Positions 1-11,406 of a stretch of DNA of 64,000 bases are shown piece by piece (position 1 is the first letter of the stretch; every line of letters begins with the position of its first letter). This DNA comes from Neofusicoccum parvum (taxonomy: Eukaryota; Ascomycota; Dothideomycetes; Botryosphaeriales; Botryosphaeriaceae), in assembly GCA_020912385.1 (NCBI GenBank), contig CP087220.1:248001-312000 (forward strand), in the 5' to 3' direction. The position numbers and the translations under genes were made by a program. The notes beneath the pieces were generated by a model. That model was not told the DNA's origin and did no database searches. It was given only the letters and a program-made list of their open reading frames with translations.

Positions 1-830
1 ATATGGATCCGCCCCATAAGCTCGTGTATCTCGGGCACAAAATTAGAGAAGTCGGTGTCCAATCCGATTTGCGACTGCACTGTGTTGGATAAGGACGTAA
101 CGAAGCGGCCGACGAAGTCTCTCACGTTTTGCGCATTCAAGAAAACCTCAACTCGCGAAGCACGAGAGTAGATGTCTCCTATCAACGTGACCTGTTGACT
201 GCGCTCTTCAAGGTCTCCCTGGTTGATCGAGATAGCATCGATCCAAAACCACTGTCCTCGTGAAGACCCTTCTTCACAGGTTTCTGGGTTGCAGCGGATC
301 CGACAGAGCACGTCGTATAGGTTCCTGGTGACCTGGAAAGGGTTGAAATCCTCTGGCTTGATCAACGAATAGTCCCCTACACCATTGGGACCCCAGGTGA
401 CGTGCGCTACTCTGATGGTACGGGTGCTTCGGAAATCTCCCCAGCAGTAAGAGACTGATGAATAGTGGGTATCATCCCAGGGCGCAACAACTTTCCCGAT
501 CGTGCAACTCAGAATATCGCCCGGTAGTCCTGGCACGATCTGAACCAGACGGATCTCTTTCTTCTCGGTATCGAGCTTTTGATAACAAGTGTAGTTATTC
601 TTGAGTCGCCTTTGGGTAGTTGATTGGGGATCGTCTACGATAATGTCTTCTGGAACATCCATCGAGTGTTTTGGCTCAGGTTTGAGAGCTGTGAAGCTGT
701 GGTCTGAAAATGCATGTGCTCCTTGGTCTTTGCATTCGTTGCAAAGGTGGTAGTCTTCGCATGTGTTGCATTGCCAGCAAACGACGAGAATAGGGCGGAT
801 ACCACACCCATCGCATTCGTACAGAGGCAT
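1..830 (-). CDS. ZZ-type zinc finger plus HET domain protein (3' part off window)
   Basis: Read on the minus strand from an ATG at 830, the frame stays open to base 1, giving 276 codons with the C-terminus missing. The first 50 residues form a ZZ-type zinc finger: CDGC, then QCNTC, DYHLCNEC and two spaced histidines (GAH, SDHSF). After a linker comes a HET (heterokaryon incompatibility) domain with its usual blocks SYCWGD, FWIDAISINQ, an ER pair and a GDIYSRA segment. HET proteins act in non-self recognition and can trigger cell death on hyphal fusion; ZZ fingers bind peptides. The start is uncertain. The frame is open upstream to about 900, and another ATG-led frame begins at 1081 that could join through an intron I could not place. 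Family assignment is firm; the biological role is inference. Confidence 0.85.
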   Translation of the reverse strand, partial: MPLYECDGCGIRPILVVCWQCNTCEDYHLCNECKDQGAHAFSDHSFTALKPEPKHSMDVPEDIIVDDPQSTTQRRLKNNYTCYQKLDTEKKEIRLVQIVPGLPGDILSCTIGKVVAPWDDTHYSSVSYCWGDFRSTRTIRVAHVTWGPNGVGDYSLIKPEDFNPFQVTRNLYDVLCRIRCNPETCEEGSSRGQWFWIDAISINQGDLEERSQQVTLIGDIYSRASRVEVFLNAQNVRDFVGRFVTSLSNTVQSQIGLDTDFSNFVPEIHELMGRIH

Positions 831-2007
831 CAGTACTGTGGACCAGCTGGAACAAGGCGAGCTAGAGTTCAAAAAGTGAGAGTCTGCAAGGGCGGCTAGG
901 TGGGGAAGTTTATGTGCTGACTTCGCTCTGACGTGGGGGCCGGAATGACGTAGTGCCGCAACAGTCCCTGGTCGTTCGTCAGCAATAATTCGGCTGCAGT
1001 ATTATTGACTCCAGAAACAAGACGACTAAATGTTGTTGCACTTGAGGACCCTGACGATCGGGAGTCAGCAGTGGAGATCATTACTACTTGTATGGATAAA
1101 AGTCCTCCCGCGTTACACGTCGCAAGAGAGCTAGCTCCTTGATAAGAACAAGCCGCTGATTAAATTCCGCGTCAGCCAGGCATTCAGATAAATCAGCTGC
1201 CAAGTAAGAGACTGAGCCAAAACTACTTTATCCTGTCTGTTTGTGTGTACATACCACACCTCGCTTTCTATATCTTTTCACTTCTCTTGCCTTACCTTGC
1301 CTCGCCTACCAGGTGTATCATCACCTTCGCTTATTCTAGCCTCAACGCCTCTGTTCCATGAATACGAGCCGTTTAACGTTTAAGATTTGACATTGATGCT
1401 AACACCACGCCACTGCCGATCGGGTCGCTGGACCATTAGCTTGGGAACACAGACGATAATATTGGCTGGCTATTGGTTTCTGGTCCGTATCGGATACGAG
1501 TCTGTTATGCTTAAAAGTAAGCGTAGACTGACCTTAGGTTTGTTGGCTCTGAGTACATGATTTGCAAAAAGATGACACAGACTCTGGGTTTCACTGCCAT
1601 CAGAGTGAGTAATATGAAGTCAAATGAATCATTGTTACAAGGTGTTGCATAGATGCTGGAATCTGCGTAAAATGTCATCATGCCCGGATGAATCATTGTG
1701 ATAAGTGATCATTGCACGGCGATTTGCGGCTCGGCTTGGGGGAGCCCCGAATCCGGATTCATAAGCGCTGCCAATGCGCTTCGTATCTCGTACCGTGCGT
1801 GCATGCAGATCGCGCAATTCCACGACGTATCCCGGCATTGCCCACAGGCCAATGGTAGCGCAAGTTGGTACACACCTCGGGACAAGTGAAAGTATAAAGA
1901 TAACAATAGCCCATGCTCTACGTGAGCCAAAACTCGACGAAACAACCCACACCTGACCCGCCAAAGCTCAACACACTTTCCAAGAAATTCCATCCTAGGA
2001 ATACATC
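831..2007. other. Intergenic region between divergent genes
   Basis: This gap separates the minus-strand HET gene from the plus-strand esterase, so it should hold both promoters. The open frames seen (for example minus 1635-1964 and 1709-1993) overlap each other, match no domain and lack splice support. A possible 5' exon of the HET gene (ATG at 1081 on the minus strand) falls here but could not be joined with confidence. Confidence 0.5.
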
Positions 2008-3215
2008 ATGACGGACTACCAAACAAAGGATGCTGTAGCTAAGCTGGGAGAAACCGAGTAAGCGCGCAACTCTGATGAAAGAAGAGAAACCTGCACTAAC
2101 ACAACCACCAGTCCCGAGTTCGCAGAGGTACGTCAATTCCAATTCTTGAACGGAAGAAACCCCAACAGCCAACTCACCGCCCCTCCGCACAGCTCCTCAA
2201 GTCCGGCGCCACCCCGCCCCCCTTCTCCCTGGAGCAAGCCGCGGCCTTCTACAGCAAACTCCCGATCCCCAACCCGCCCACCACGCCCACCGACTACCCC
2301 ATCACCATCCCCGTGCGCGACGGCCGCACCACCCGCGCCCGCGTCTACAAACCCTCCAACCCGCCCTCCACCCCACTCCCCCTCCTCGTCTACTTCCACG
2401 GCGGCGGCTACGTCCTCGGCGACCCAACCCACGTCGCCGTGACCGCCGCCACCCTCGCCGACGCCGTGGGCGCCGTCGTCGTCGCGCCAACCTACCGGCT
2501 CGCGCCCGCGCACCCGTTCCCGGCCGCGCCGCACGACGCGTGGGACGCATTCACGTGGCTAGCCTCCCCCGCCAACGCCGCGACGGTGGACGCGGACGTC
2601 AGCGCCGGGCTGGCGATCGGCGGCGTCAGCGCGGGCGCGAACCTGGCGGCGGTGACGGCGCAGCGGTGGGCGGGCGAAGCGCGCAGCCCGGCGCTGGCGG
2701 GCGCGGCGCTGGTGATCCCGCATCTGGGGCTGGAGCCCGCGCTGGTGCCGGCGGCGCAGCGCGAGCTGTGGTTCAGCCGCGAGCAGAACGCGAAGGCGCT
2801 GGTGATCGACGGCGAGGCGATGGCGTTCGTGGACCGCGCGTACGCGCCCGATCACCGGTCGCCAGACTACTCGCCGTTTAATGCGGAGAGGCCGCATGAG
2901 GCGATGCCGCCGGTGTATCTGCAGGTGAACGGGCAGGATCCGTTGAGGGATGATGGGTTGGTGTATGAGCGCGTGCTGAGGGAGAAGGGCGTCAAGACGA
3001 AGCTGGATGTGTATCCGGGCGTGCCGCATGGGCATACTTTCATGTTCCCGACGCTGAAGAGCTCGGTGCAGAGCAGTGTGGATTTGATCAAGGGAGTGGC
3101 GTGGTTGTTTGGGAAGGAGGTTGATGATGAGACAGCTGGGAAGGTGATTTCGGAGGCGATGGCAGCAGCAGCTGCTGCTGCCGCCTCCGGGGCCGCTAAC
3201 GCCAGAGTGAACTGA
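2008..3215 (+). CDS. Alpha/beta-hydrolase, hormone-sensitive-lipase-type esterase
   Basis: Three exons, 2008-2057, 2112-2127 and 2193-3215, give 362 aa. The second exon is only 16 nt, but both flanking introns (gtaagc..cag, gtacgt..cag) keep phase. The protein is a soluble esterase of the HSL/acetyl-hydrolase family. It has an oxyanion-hole HGGG near residue 91, a nucleophile in GVSAG (Ser about 168), an acid in NGQDPLRDDG (Asp about 271) and a His in GVPHGH (about 301). The usual substrates are short-chain acyl esters; the actual substrate cannot be told from sequence. The tail ends in an alanine run encoded by a GCA/GCT tract. The coding body is very GC-rich. No signal peptide is seen, so a cytosolic location is inferred. 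Confidence 0.9.
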
Positions 3216-6200
3216 GCTATTTGCTACATCTCGGAGTCATATTGAGATGCGAACAACATAGGCGGAAGAGCATAGAACCCTTTTGAGTCCATTAAATATA
3301 TGTTACGCTTAGAAAGAATTCCTGGATCTGAATCTCACAAGAACATCAAGGAAGAGGTAATTACCAAAAACGACCTTTAATTGTCCTGATTGGCCGATTA
3401 TAGCCCTTTGAACATTAAGTGACCCCCAAGGTCATATTAGGTAAAGATTACCCTACTTTTATAACCCTGAGGGTTGCTTTCTGTTCTCAGGGTTGCAATC
3501 GCTCGCTGAAGGCCCTTTTGGTGTTTTCCTCTTCTAGGAATGGATTAAACATTACCACCCGTGCAAGGTCAATTCTCTGGGAGTTTAAGTAGATGAAATC
3601 TAGGTATATTAGCCCTATCGTCTTTGCGGAATGGCAAGATTGGGGCCGCCGGCAAGTCGATCTTGAGCTCCATAACCACCGAGAGAGTCAGCCTTCAACG
3701 CTTTGAGTAGGTTGCATCAAATTTCTTTTTTTGTGGAAGCGGGTCTCACTTACCTTCCCCTTGAAGATTATGATAGGTCAGATTACGTCAAGCCAGCTGA
3801 TCTCCCTTGAATTGATCATGCCCATATGACACAGGCTGTGAAATACCGGACCTCACACTCGAGCTGCTCTACTAGAGAAATTCAAGCCAATTCATTTCCT
3901 GGGCTCATTGTTGGCTCCAACAAGATGAATACTAATCCAAATATCTGCTTGTCCCACGGGTATTGGTTATCCCTGTATTGCACGTCTCGACAAGGGTGGA
4001 ATCAGTAGATGTGAATAACAACGTGGGAGACATTGGAGAAGCGATGCACACAGCAGTGAAACAAAGATTTGCTGAGATCGCGAACATGTTGCTGAAGAGA
4101 AGAGCACGACCATACAGAACCATGAGAGGTGGTGAGGAGCGTACAGCCTGGTTTTGGGAATACGGGTGTCAATATTCGCTACCTTCTGCAAACGGTGTCT
4201 GGTCAGCTTATATTTTGGGAGAGGAGAACGTTGGAGGGATGCGTGAGCTCAAGGTCCAGCGAGGCACCGCGACTTGATGGCTTTCGAGCTTTATCTTATT
4301 TATCTTTGCCTTTTGGCGTGGAGTTCGGAGTTAACGTCTGATGGCCTGGTTCTTTTCCTCTACCAAAACACCGAGAAACCCGGCGTTAAGGCTATACAAT
4401 GAACAAATGTGACAAATGGAGACACAAGAGGACTCTCCTGAAGAGTACGCTGGCTGCAGCAATGCGGTCCTCGGGCACTCCGAGACTAGTCACCAGCAAC
4501 CGAGCCAGCGGTACCGAAGCCTCGCTCTCGAACCGCCCAAAGGCGCGAAAGCCACAAGCCCCCACCCGAGCCGTTATCGACTCGAGGCAACGAATGGGGC
4601 CAGAAGCAGCATGCACCGATGCCGCCAGAATCCTGCGGATGCGCGGCTTTCTCGCCTGGCCAGAGGCGGAACCATCACCACCTGCTGCTCTCGCGCTGGA
4701 GCGGTCTTGGCGGCGGGACCGGCTGTCGCGACGGCGCGAGCAAACCCGCCGCCGTGTCCGTTGGTGGCTTTCGTTAATCCCGCAGTGGACCTTTCTGCCT
4801 GTTATCGCGCATATCTTGCCGTCTCGACGTGTCTGGATCTAGATTGCGCGCGCGCGCTCAGCTTTCCTGACGATGCGCAGCGCCTGGCCCCCGCCCCACC
4901 GATCGCGCGCAATGCTTTGCTGACCGATAGACTTACATATGTATGCGCCGCAGCGGCTAGAAGGGCCTTCGCTGCCTATTTCCCGCAGCATCCGCACCGC
5001 TGCCGTGGACGTGATTACATATTCTCTCGTCGCCTCGGTGGGGCGAGCGGGAAGCACGGAAAAGGCTTTGGAAGGGACACTCCGGCCAGAGCAATATATC
5101 ACGCTCGCGGCTGAGACGAGTGGCTGGTGGCAAAAAGTAAAGTATGAAATGCAAAAAAAGCCAGTATTTTTCTTAATTAATCTATCATGATTGGATGAAT
5201 AACTCTACTTCCCAGCCCAAACCGTTGTCATTTGGACGGGACGCGCCGCCTCTGATGCATGACGCGCGCTGCAAGAGACCCTGTTCCGGAGACCCTGCAG
5301 CGAACGAGACCAACATGCTGAACGAAATCCGGGGAAAAACGAAGCGTCAGCTCGTGGCTATGTTCGTGTAAGAGCAGCGGGGCAAAGCATTGACGAGACA
5401 GGATTTTGAATACACGCGTCCTTTACGAGGAAGGACGCATCCGCTGCGTTGGAATCGTTCTGCTGACACGAACGGTATTCGTATGTTTCGGGTGGTCATG
5501 AAGTTGCGTCACGCGGTGCTTTGTTGCATTGGAAAGGAAGCGATCGGTGTTGCGCCGACAGAGCTCCTCATCAATCAATTAACCGCCCTGTGAGCATCGT
5601 GTCTTCCGTGTCCAGGCTGCCGAAACCTCGAGGCAGATCCGCACTTCTAGGTGGCGGTGTAGTTAGTAAACCCGTCAAATGACCTCTCCCGCTCTGCACG
5701 TCTCTCAACACCAGCCTCTCAAACCCCGTCGATTGGCGGCCGCAGAATGCAATGAAGTCACAAAAAACCGGGGGCGATCCACCAACGGGAAGGAACGAAG
5801 AGCAACAATCCTCCACGCGTCCCACGCACGAATGACGACGATCACCCCTGCCAGCCAGCCGCACGCAGCCTCGCCGCACCCTTCGAAAAAAACGGCCACC
5901 TCTCGACTAACCTGTTCCCATTCATAGACTCCCGCCTTGCCCCCACCCCCCACGCCCTCGCCGCACCTAAGAAAAGCAGCAACAACCGCGCGCAGGGCAC
6001 CCCGCCAACGCAGCCGCTCGCATCAAGCAAAAGGCCCAGCAGCCGGACCCGCAGGATCCGCTCCCATGCCCCCAAACGTCCCGCGAAGCCAGGCAGAAAA
6101 AAAGGCAAACTGTGGCTTTTCTCTTCGCGCGAACGCCGGGGCGTCAGGCTGACGCGGGGCCACCGGGGATGGGACAACGAGGTGCAGTGCGGCGTAGCAG

Positions 6201-7200
6201 CGACGGAAAAACGCTGCGCGTGGGGTCTCGTCGGTCTGAGTGGGCGGGCGGGCGGCAAGTCTGACGGCGGGCGGCGGGAGGGCCAGAGCGCGCTGCCCTA
6301 TAGTAGAGCCGGCACGCCTTGCTGCAGGGCTGATTGTCTGGTGTTTCGCGATGGAGGGGGCGGCGATGACATTGACGTCCAGCCGCGCCTGCAATTTTGC
6401 GCCAGGTCTCTCGGCGCGTGTTTCAGGCGGAGCTGGGTGCTGCGGTTGGCTGTGTGTGTGTGTGTGTGTGTGTGCGCGCGGGAATAAAGGGCCACGGCAG
6501 AGGCAAAAATGGGGTGACTGGTGCTTTCGACCATGAATCATTTGAGGGTATAATGTACAAGATGGCCCTATACTCAGCGGTGGTGCCGACGCCGACGCCA
6601 GGAAAAAAACAAGTTTTTGTTAGGCCCCAAAGCCGGGCCTGCTCGCCCCCAATAGTGTACAGAAGTATCGTACCGCCGGACGACCGTGCAAATGTAGTAT
6701 AGGAAGTTTTGAGGGAAGGGCGGCGGGAAATGGCGCCACCCGGCGTGCGCCATCGCCCACGACCCCCAACGATGCGAATTTCTCCCGCCGGATGCCGCGC
6801 CAGTAGTGTACCATGCCCATGCGTGCCATGCACGAATGGATGACGCATGACTTTTTTCCTTTTTTCTCCAACAAACGCTGCGGCGGAAGGGTATAGGCCG
6901 GAGCGTGAAAATCGTAAAAATGCTAAGGCAAAATAGACGCCGCAAAAAAAGAGGGTCCTGCAAAAATTAGACGGCGGCCCTGCCTCGACGTGAGCTGCCA
7001 CCCCGGTCCTCGCGGCCCGAGAGCCCGGAAACAGAGACTGGCCTCTCCCAGCTGGCTGGCGGAGTCCGCAGCCGTCCGGACGTTCACCGCCAGTCGGACC
7101 AGGTGTGTCTCTCGCCGAAACGCCCCAAGAAGCGACTAGGCGGGGCGCCTGTCCGCCCACATGCCTGCGCGCAGCTCTGCACTGCCACCGGGTTCCTTGC
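3216..7200. other. 4-kb stretch with no supportable gene
   Basis: No frame here shows a recognisable domain or a phase-consistent exon chain. From about 3230 to 4390 the DNA is visibly more AT-rich than the flanking genes, with many TA steps. From about 4400 to 7200 it is GC-rich, and the overlapping frames on both strands look like compositional noise. A (TG)12 microsatellite lies at 6451-6474. Confidence 0.5.
6451..6480. repeat. (TG)12 microsatellite followed by (CG)3
   Basis: Twelve uninterrupted TG units at 6451-6474 run into an alternating CG stretch. Alternating purine-pyrimidine tracts of this kind can adopt Z-DNA. The repeat creates long spurious frames (Cys-Val, Thr-His) that should not be taken as genes. 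Confidence 0.95.
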
Positions 7201-7959
7201 TCAGTACTGCTGGAGCTCCTTCTGCAGGCCCTGCTGCGCCTGCTGCTTCTCGTCGAGGTCGGCGTGGAACGAGTCTATCCGCTTGTCCTGGGAGCGCGTC
7301 ACCCACTGGCGGGCGGTGTCGCGGCTGTACTTGCAGAACTCGGGGTTCTCGCGCATCTCGCGCGCGCGGCTCTCCATCCAGCCGGCCAGCCCGTCCTCCA
7401 GGAACCAGGCGGGCGCGCCGCGCTCCGCGTCCGCCAGCCACGGGAAGCGCTGGCGCATGCGGTCGAAGATGTAGCGCGTGTGCACGCTGACGGTGTAGGT
7501 CCACTCCTTGGTGCACCACGGCACGCCGTCGGCGTCCGTGTCGTGCAGCAGCTCCACCAGGTCCGCCTCGGCCGCCAGGTATTCGCGGATCGAGACGTCG
7601 CAGCCCTGGTACAGCGTCTCGGCCGTCCACTTGGTGACGTCCTCGTCCAGCTCGTCGTACCACTCCGCGTCCGGCTTCGCGAGCCCGCCGCGGGGCAGGT
7701 CCAGCCTCGGGTCCTTGCGGTCCATTTGGGCGGCGATCCAGAGGTCCTTGTCGAAGCCTTCGTCATTCTCGGCCGGCACTTCCGATAGTGTTGTCGACAG
7801 GCTGGAGTATGAGACTACTGATTCTGTGGCCGTTGATCTCCTCTTGGACTCCTTGGAGGTGAACATGCTCAGGCGCTGCAGTAAGGTGTGAGCAAAAGAA
7901 GGTGAGCTGAATGAGAAGTGACCACATACCTTGGACAGCCTTCTTCCGAGCGACGTCAT
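7201..7959 (-). CDS. Conserved-looking hypothetical protein, 234 aa
   Basis: Two exons on the minus strand, 7959-7930 and 7875-7201, joined across a 54-nt intron (gtatgt..ctgcag). The intron length is a multiple of three with no stop, so an unspliced reading stays open. The splice sites are strong and the skipped residues look non-coding. The N-terminus is basic and Ser-rich. The body is acidic and rich in Trp, Tyr and Asp (WIAAQMDRKDPRLDLP, EWYDELDEDVTKW), and the C-terminus is Gln-rich. No signal peptide, membrane segment or known catalytic motif is seen. I do not recognise the family. Regular codon use, a clean intron and steady amino-acid composition support a real gene. Confidence 0.7.
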   Translation of the reverse strand: MTSLGRRLSKVCGHFSFSSPSFAHTLLQRLSMFTSKESKRRSTATESVVSYSSLSTTLSEVPAENDEGFDKDLWIAAQMDRKDPRLDLPRGGLAKPDAEWYDELDEDVTKWTAETLYQGCDVSIREYLAAEADLVELLHDTDADGVPWCTKEWTYTVSVHTRYIFDRMRQRFPWLADAERGAPAWFLEDGLAGWMESRAREMRENPEFCKYSRDTARQWVTRSQDKRIDSFHADLDEKQQAQQGLQKELQQY

Positions 7960-10900
7960 GATGTGATGTGTTGTTCTCAGCTTCCTACTCTTGAATGAAA
8001 GATGGTGTGTCTCTGCAGACGATGGTGGCAGCAGGCGGCAGATATGGTGATGGTGAAGAGTTTTCCGGGCAAGTGGTCCGTGGAGATGGTGTAAGGTGTA
8101 GAGTGATGTTGGGAGGGAGGGTGGATTGCAGGAACTCGGTGCTACGTGGATGAGACGCCAAGGATATAGTAGGTGCTACCGACAAGTCCGGCGAAGCAAG
8201 GGAGGATGGGCTGCCAGAAATTGCAAGCTCAACCAACGGGGAGGGCAGTGCAGCGCGTCGGGGTCCTGGTAAGCGCCGGAAGCGGAGCGTCGCCACTGTG
8301 GCGCGTGTCTAGATGGCTGGACCCTGAGTAGCGGCCGATAAGTATCCGCAGCTGAGCACAACGAGGTGGAGCGAGGGAGGCACTGGTGACGGGCGGCATG
8401 CTGCACGTCGGGAAGGGCTGGTCTATGTATTTTCCTCAGTTGGTAGCAGCTGGCCGTCAGCCGCCGCCGACCCCTGCATCTGACCGCATGCGGCGCGGCG
8501 GGCCATGGTCGCTATGGCGCAGTGAGGGGCCGACGGCAAGCCACCGCGCAGGATCAGACGCTTAAATCATGGCGTACGTAAAAGAAACCGCGGGCTCCAG
8601 TGGCAGGGCGTTTCACAGGCCTCCGCGGGTTATTAAGCAGCCGCCGGCAGTTTGATCGTTCCCGAATGGAGATCTCAGATGGCGTGGGCCGCGTGGCCAG
8701 CCTGGGGAAATTGGCGTCGACGCTAGCCCCCGCCCTCGGCTCCGCGGCCTCGAAAGGGCCCTGCGGGGATGCTGGACAGGCCGGTCCTCGCCCAGGGGAC
8801 CGCTGTGCGCGACTGCTTCACCATGCCGCTGGACGGGCGCCGTCAGATGACCGCGACAAATGACGACCAACCTCTCTCAATAACATTGCCGCCCCTGGCC
8901 GCGCTGCTGCTCCCCCAACATCCTGCGCCCGCCGCCCGCGGCCCAGAGCACCGCTTTGGTGTGCGCCGCCCGCATCGCGGTGCGCGAATGGCTGCCCGAT
9001 GGGGCTCCGAGGGGCTGACGTGCAGCTGCTGAAAATCGAGACCTTTCTGCAGCGGCGGCCTTCCCGCTCCGCCAAGCCGTCTGCACCGCTTGGCGCACAC
9101 CACCGCGCAGAAGCTGCTTCTCAACCAGCGGCCATCCGTCCCTCTGTCGCGCTTCTCGCCAGAGCTCCTGCGCAGCGCAAGCTGGCGGCAGCGCGATGCC
9201 GCATTGAAAACCTAACGGGCCCGACAGGGGACGCGCGGTGGGGGGGGAGGGGGGCGGCGGCGTCGAGCTTCCCGCCGATGGTCCGAGGCACAGCCGTCGT
9301 GGTCAAGGCGCCGCGGGCCCGTGATCAAGGGACTTCGTCAGCTGTCATCTGATGATGGCGTTGGCTGCGCGAATTTGGTGGTTGGGGTGTCTTTGCTGGG
9401 CTGCGCTGCATCTCCGAGATCGACCTCCATTCCCGATGTCGTCCAGCTCGGGGACCAGCGCTGCACCGTCTCCCCGGCGTTCCCCGCCCTGCCTTTGCCA
9501 GCTTCAGTCGCGGCGTGACTCGACTGCTGGCCTTAAAGAGGACTGCTGACCGCGAAGCCTGAGGTATTGATGCCGTGGCAAGTATAGCGGTTAACCGGAA
9601 TGGAGATTAGAATCCAATAGAGGGGCCGTTCAAACCTGCAAATTGCGCTTGGCTTGCCGAAAGTTTTTGCATCTAAGCTTTGTAGATCATATACCGCTCG
9701 TGCGCACTAAACCCCCGAGATACCGGTTGCCGCGTGATTGAAGGGGGATCCTGAGCCTTGACGACCGCTGATGTGCCCCCTACGCTTGGATGCAGCTCTT
9801 CCGCTGACGAGTCTTCATCTCTACCCGATCGCACATCAGGAGCTGCTTCGGCTCTCGGAATTCTGGAAGACTGTGCCATCTCATCTTATGTGGAAAGGAG
9901 CATGTTGAAAGGGTCAAATCTTTGCTTTGCGACGCGTTCAAAAATGGAAGCATGGACTGCGGTGACTGAACAGGGCTGATGAAAAGAAAAGAGAAGAACT
10001 GGCCGTGCAGCTAGAAGGAAACTGTTTGAACAAGAGAGACAGCACTGCGAAGGTTATGCCGCGGCCCGCCACCCAGCGCTAACGGCGTTTCTGTGGGTGC
10101 TAGAAGGGATGGTTTACTCAGGTCTGTGTCTGGACTTCAGGTCCTAGCTCTCAAGGGGTTAGTGAAGGAGCGGACCTCAGCAGATCCAGGTGGAAAGGAT
10201 TCTTGGTGTGCGCCTATTCAGCAAGGCAGTCGTGAAAGAGAAGTGCACCGACTGCAGTGACGGAGGGAAAGAGAATGAAGTTCGAAGACAAGCAAGACTC
10301 CAGATATCTGATACGCCATAGATAAGAGATCTGCGTTCAACTACTACATGAAACTAAAGCCACGCGAGGGAACACACAAATTGTGGAGAAAAAGGCCTCC
10401 CTTGCATGCTCGGAACTGGAACCGGTTTCCACACCCACGAGCATCGCAATGGTTGGCCTGATCAATTGTGCCTCGACACGAAGAAGCTGCTGGCCTTGGA
10501 ACACTTGGTCCAGCCAGGTTGACGCGATCGAAGTGGGTGCTCTGGTGGATCGTCTCCTCTCGTTGACTAATGTTGGTGCTTGGTACCGCAGCCACAACTC
10601 CCAAGAGTGGCGATTATCACGCTGATCAAGCGGAGAACGTCTTCCGCCATACTGACTCAGTGCCAGTGGGCTCGGAGACTCTGCCGAGCTTCGCACGGTC
10701 AGACAGCTGGACTCCTTGCCGTCGCTCAGCAATAGGGCCGATGCTGTATTTTCACGGGAGTGACGCACTCTTGACGCAACGGGGCCCTCGAACATACGTC
10801 TCGAATTATCAGCCTGCTACATCATTCAGGTCGGCTGATTTTCCAGCCCAAAAGTCTGCTCCATCCTTGTTCACCAAGACTGCCAGTGCCATGTTTGGTA

Positions 10901-11406
10901 GCTGTCAGAATCCTACATCCGCAGTTTGATCAGTAACTATCAAAGCTTTCCTCCTTACGATACTGCCCTCTCGACGCGGCTAAATATCCTCTCCGCCTTC
11001 TGCAGTTATGGAGACCAGCTCCGATCTGAAGTGCCTCAGAATGCTATTGCCGGACCGTGCAGGAGATGTTCGATCGGATCACACCCGTGAACACTGGGTG
11101 GACCATGGACCCCTGCCCCTGATGATAGGCGGGCCTAGAAGGAGCTGAGGGGCTCGACGAGCGACACGGAGCGCTCGAACAAACGCCGGCGGGCCGAGAT
11201 GCCTGCAGCGTGGACGGCCACGTTGACGATCGTCGGCCATGCTGCACCTCTACATCTGGATGACGAAACTACACCAGCAGCAGCCCCGCTGGAGGTGTCC
11301 GGAAAAGTTGATGCAGGGTGGAGGATGTGCCTTGGACCTGTTTCACCCTCTCTTGCACGGAGTGAGCCGAGGTTTCCAAGGTCACACTCCCGGGGACTGG
11401 TGGACA
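7960..11406. other. Gene-free region, promoter of the 234-aa gene at its left end
   Basis: This 3.4-kb stretch lies upstream of the minus-strand 234-aa gene and downstream of the minus-strand Sec2-type gene. Many short overlapping frames occur on both strands because the DNA is GC-rich to about 9.5 kb. None carries a motif or joins into exons. I see no RNA gene or mobile element. Confidence 0.5.

Noticed and set aside
6023..7160. Several minus-strand frames of 100-245 aa around the TG repeat
   Set aside because: They include Thr-His repeats from the microsatellite and no domain; no exon structure could be built.
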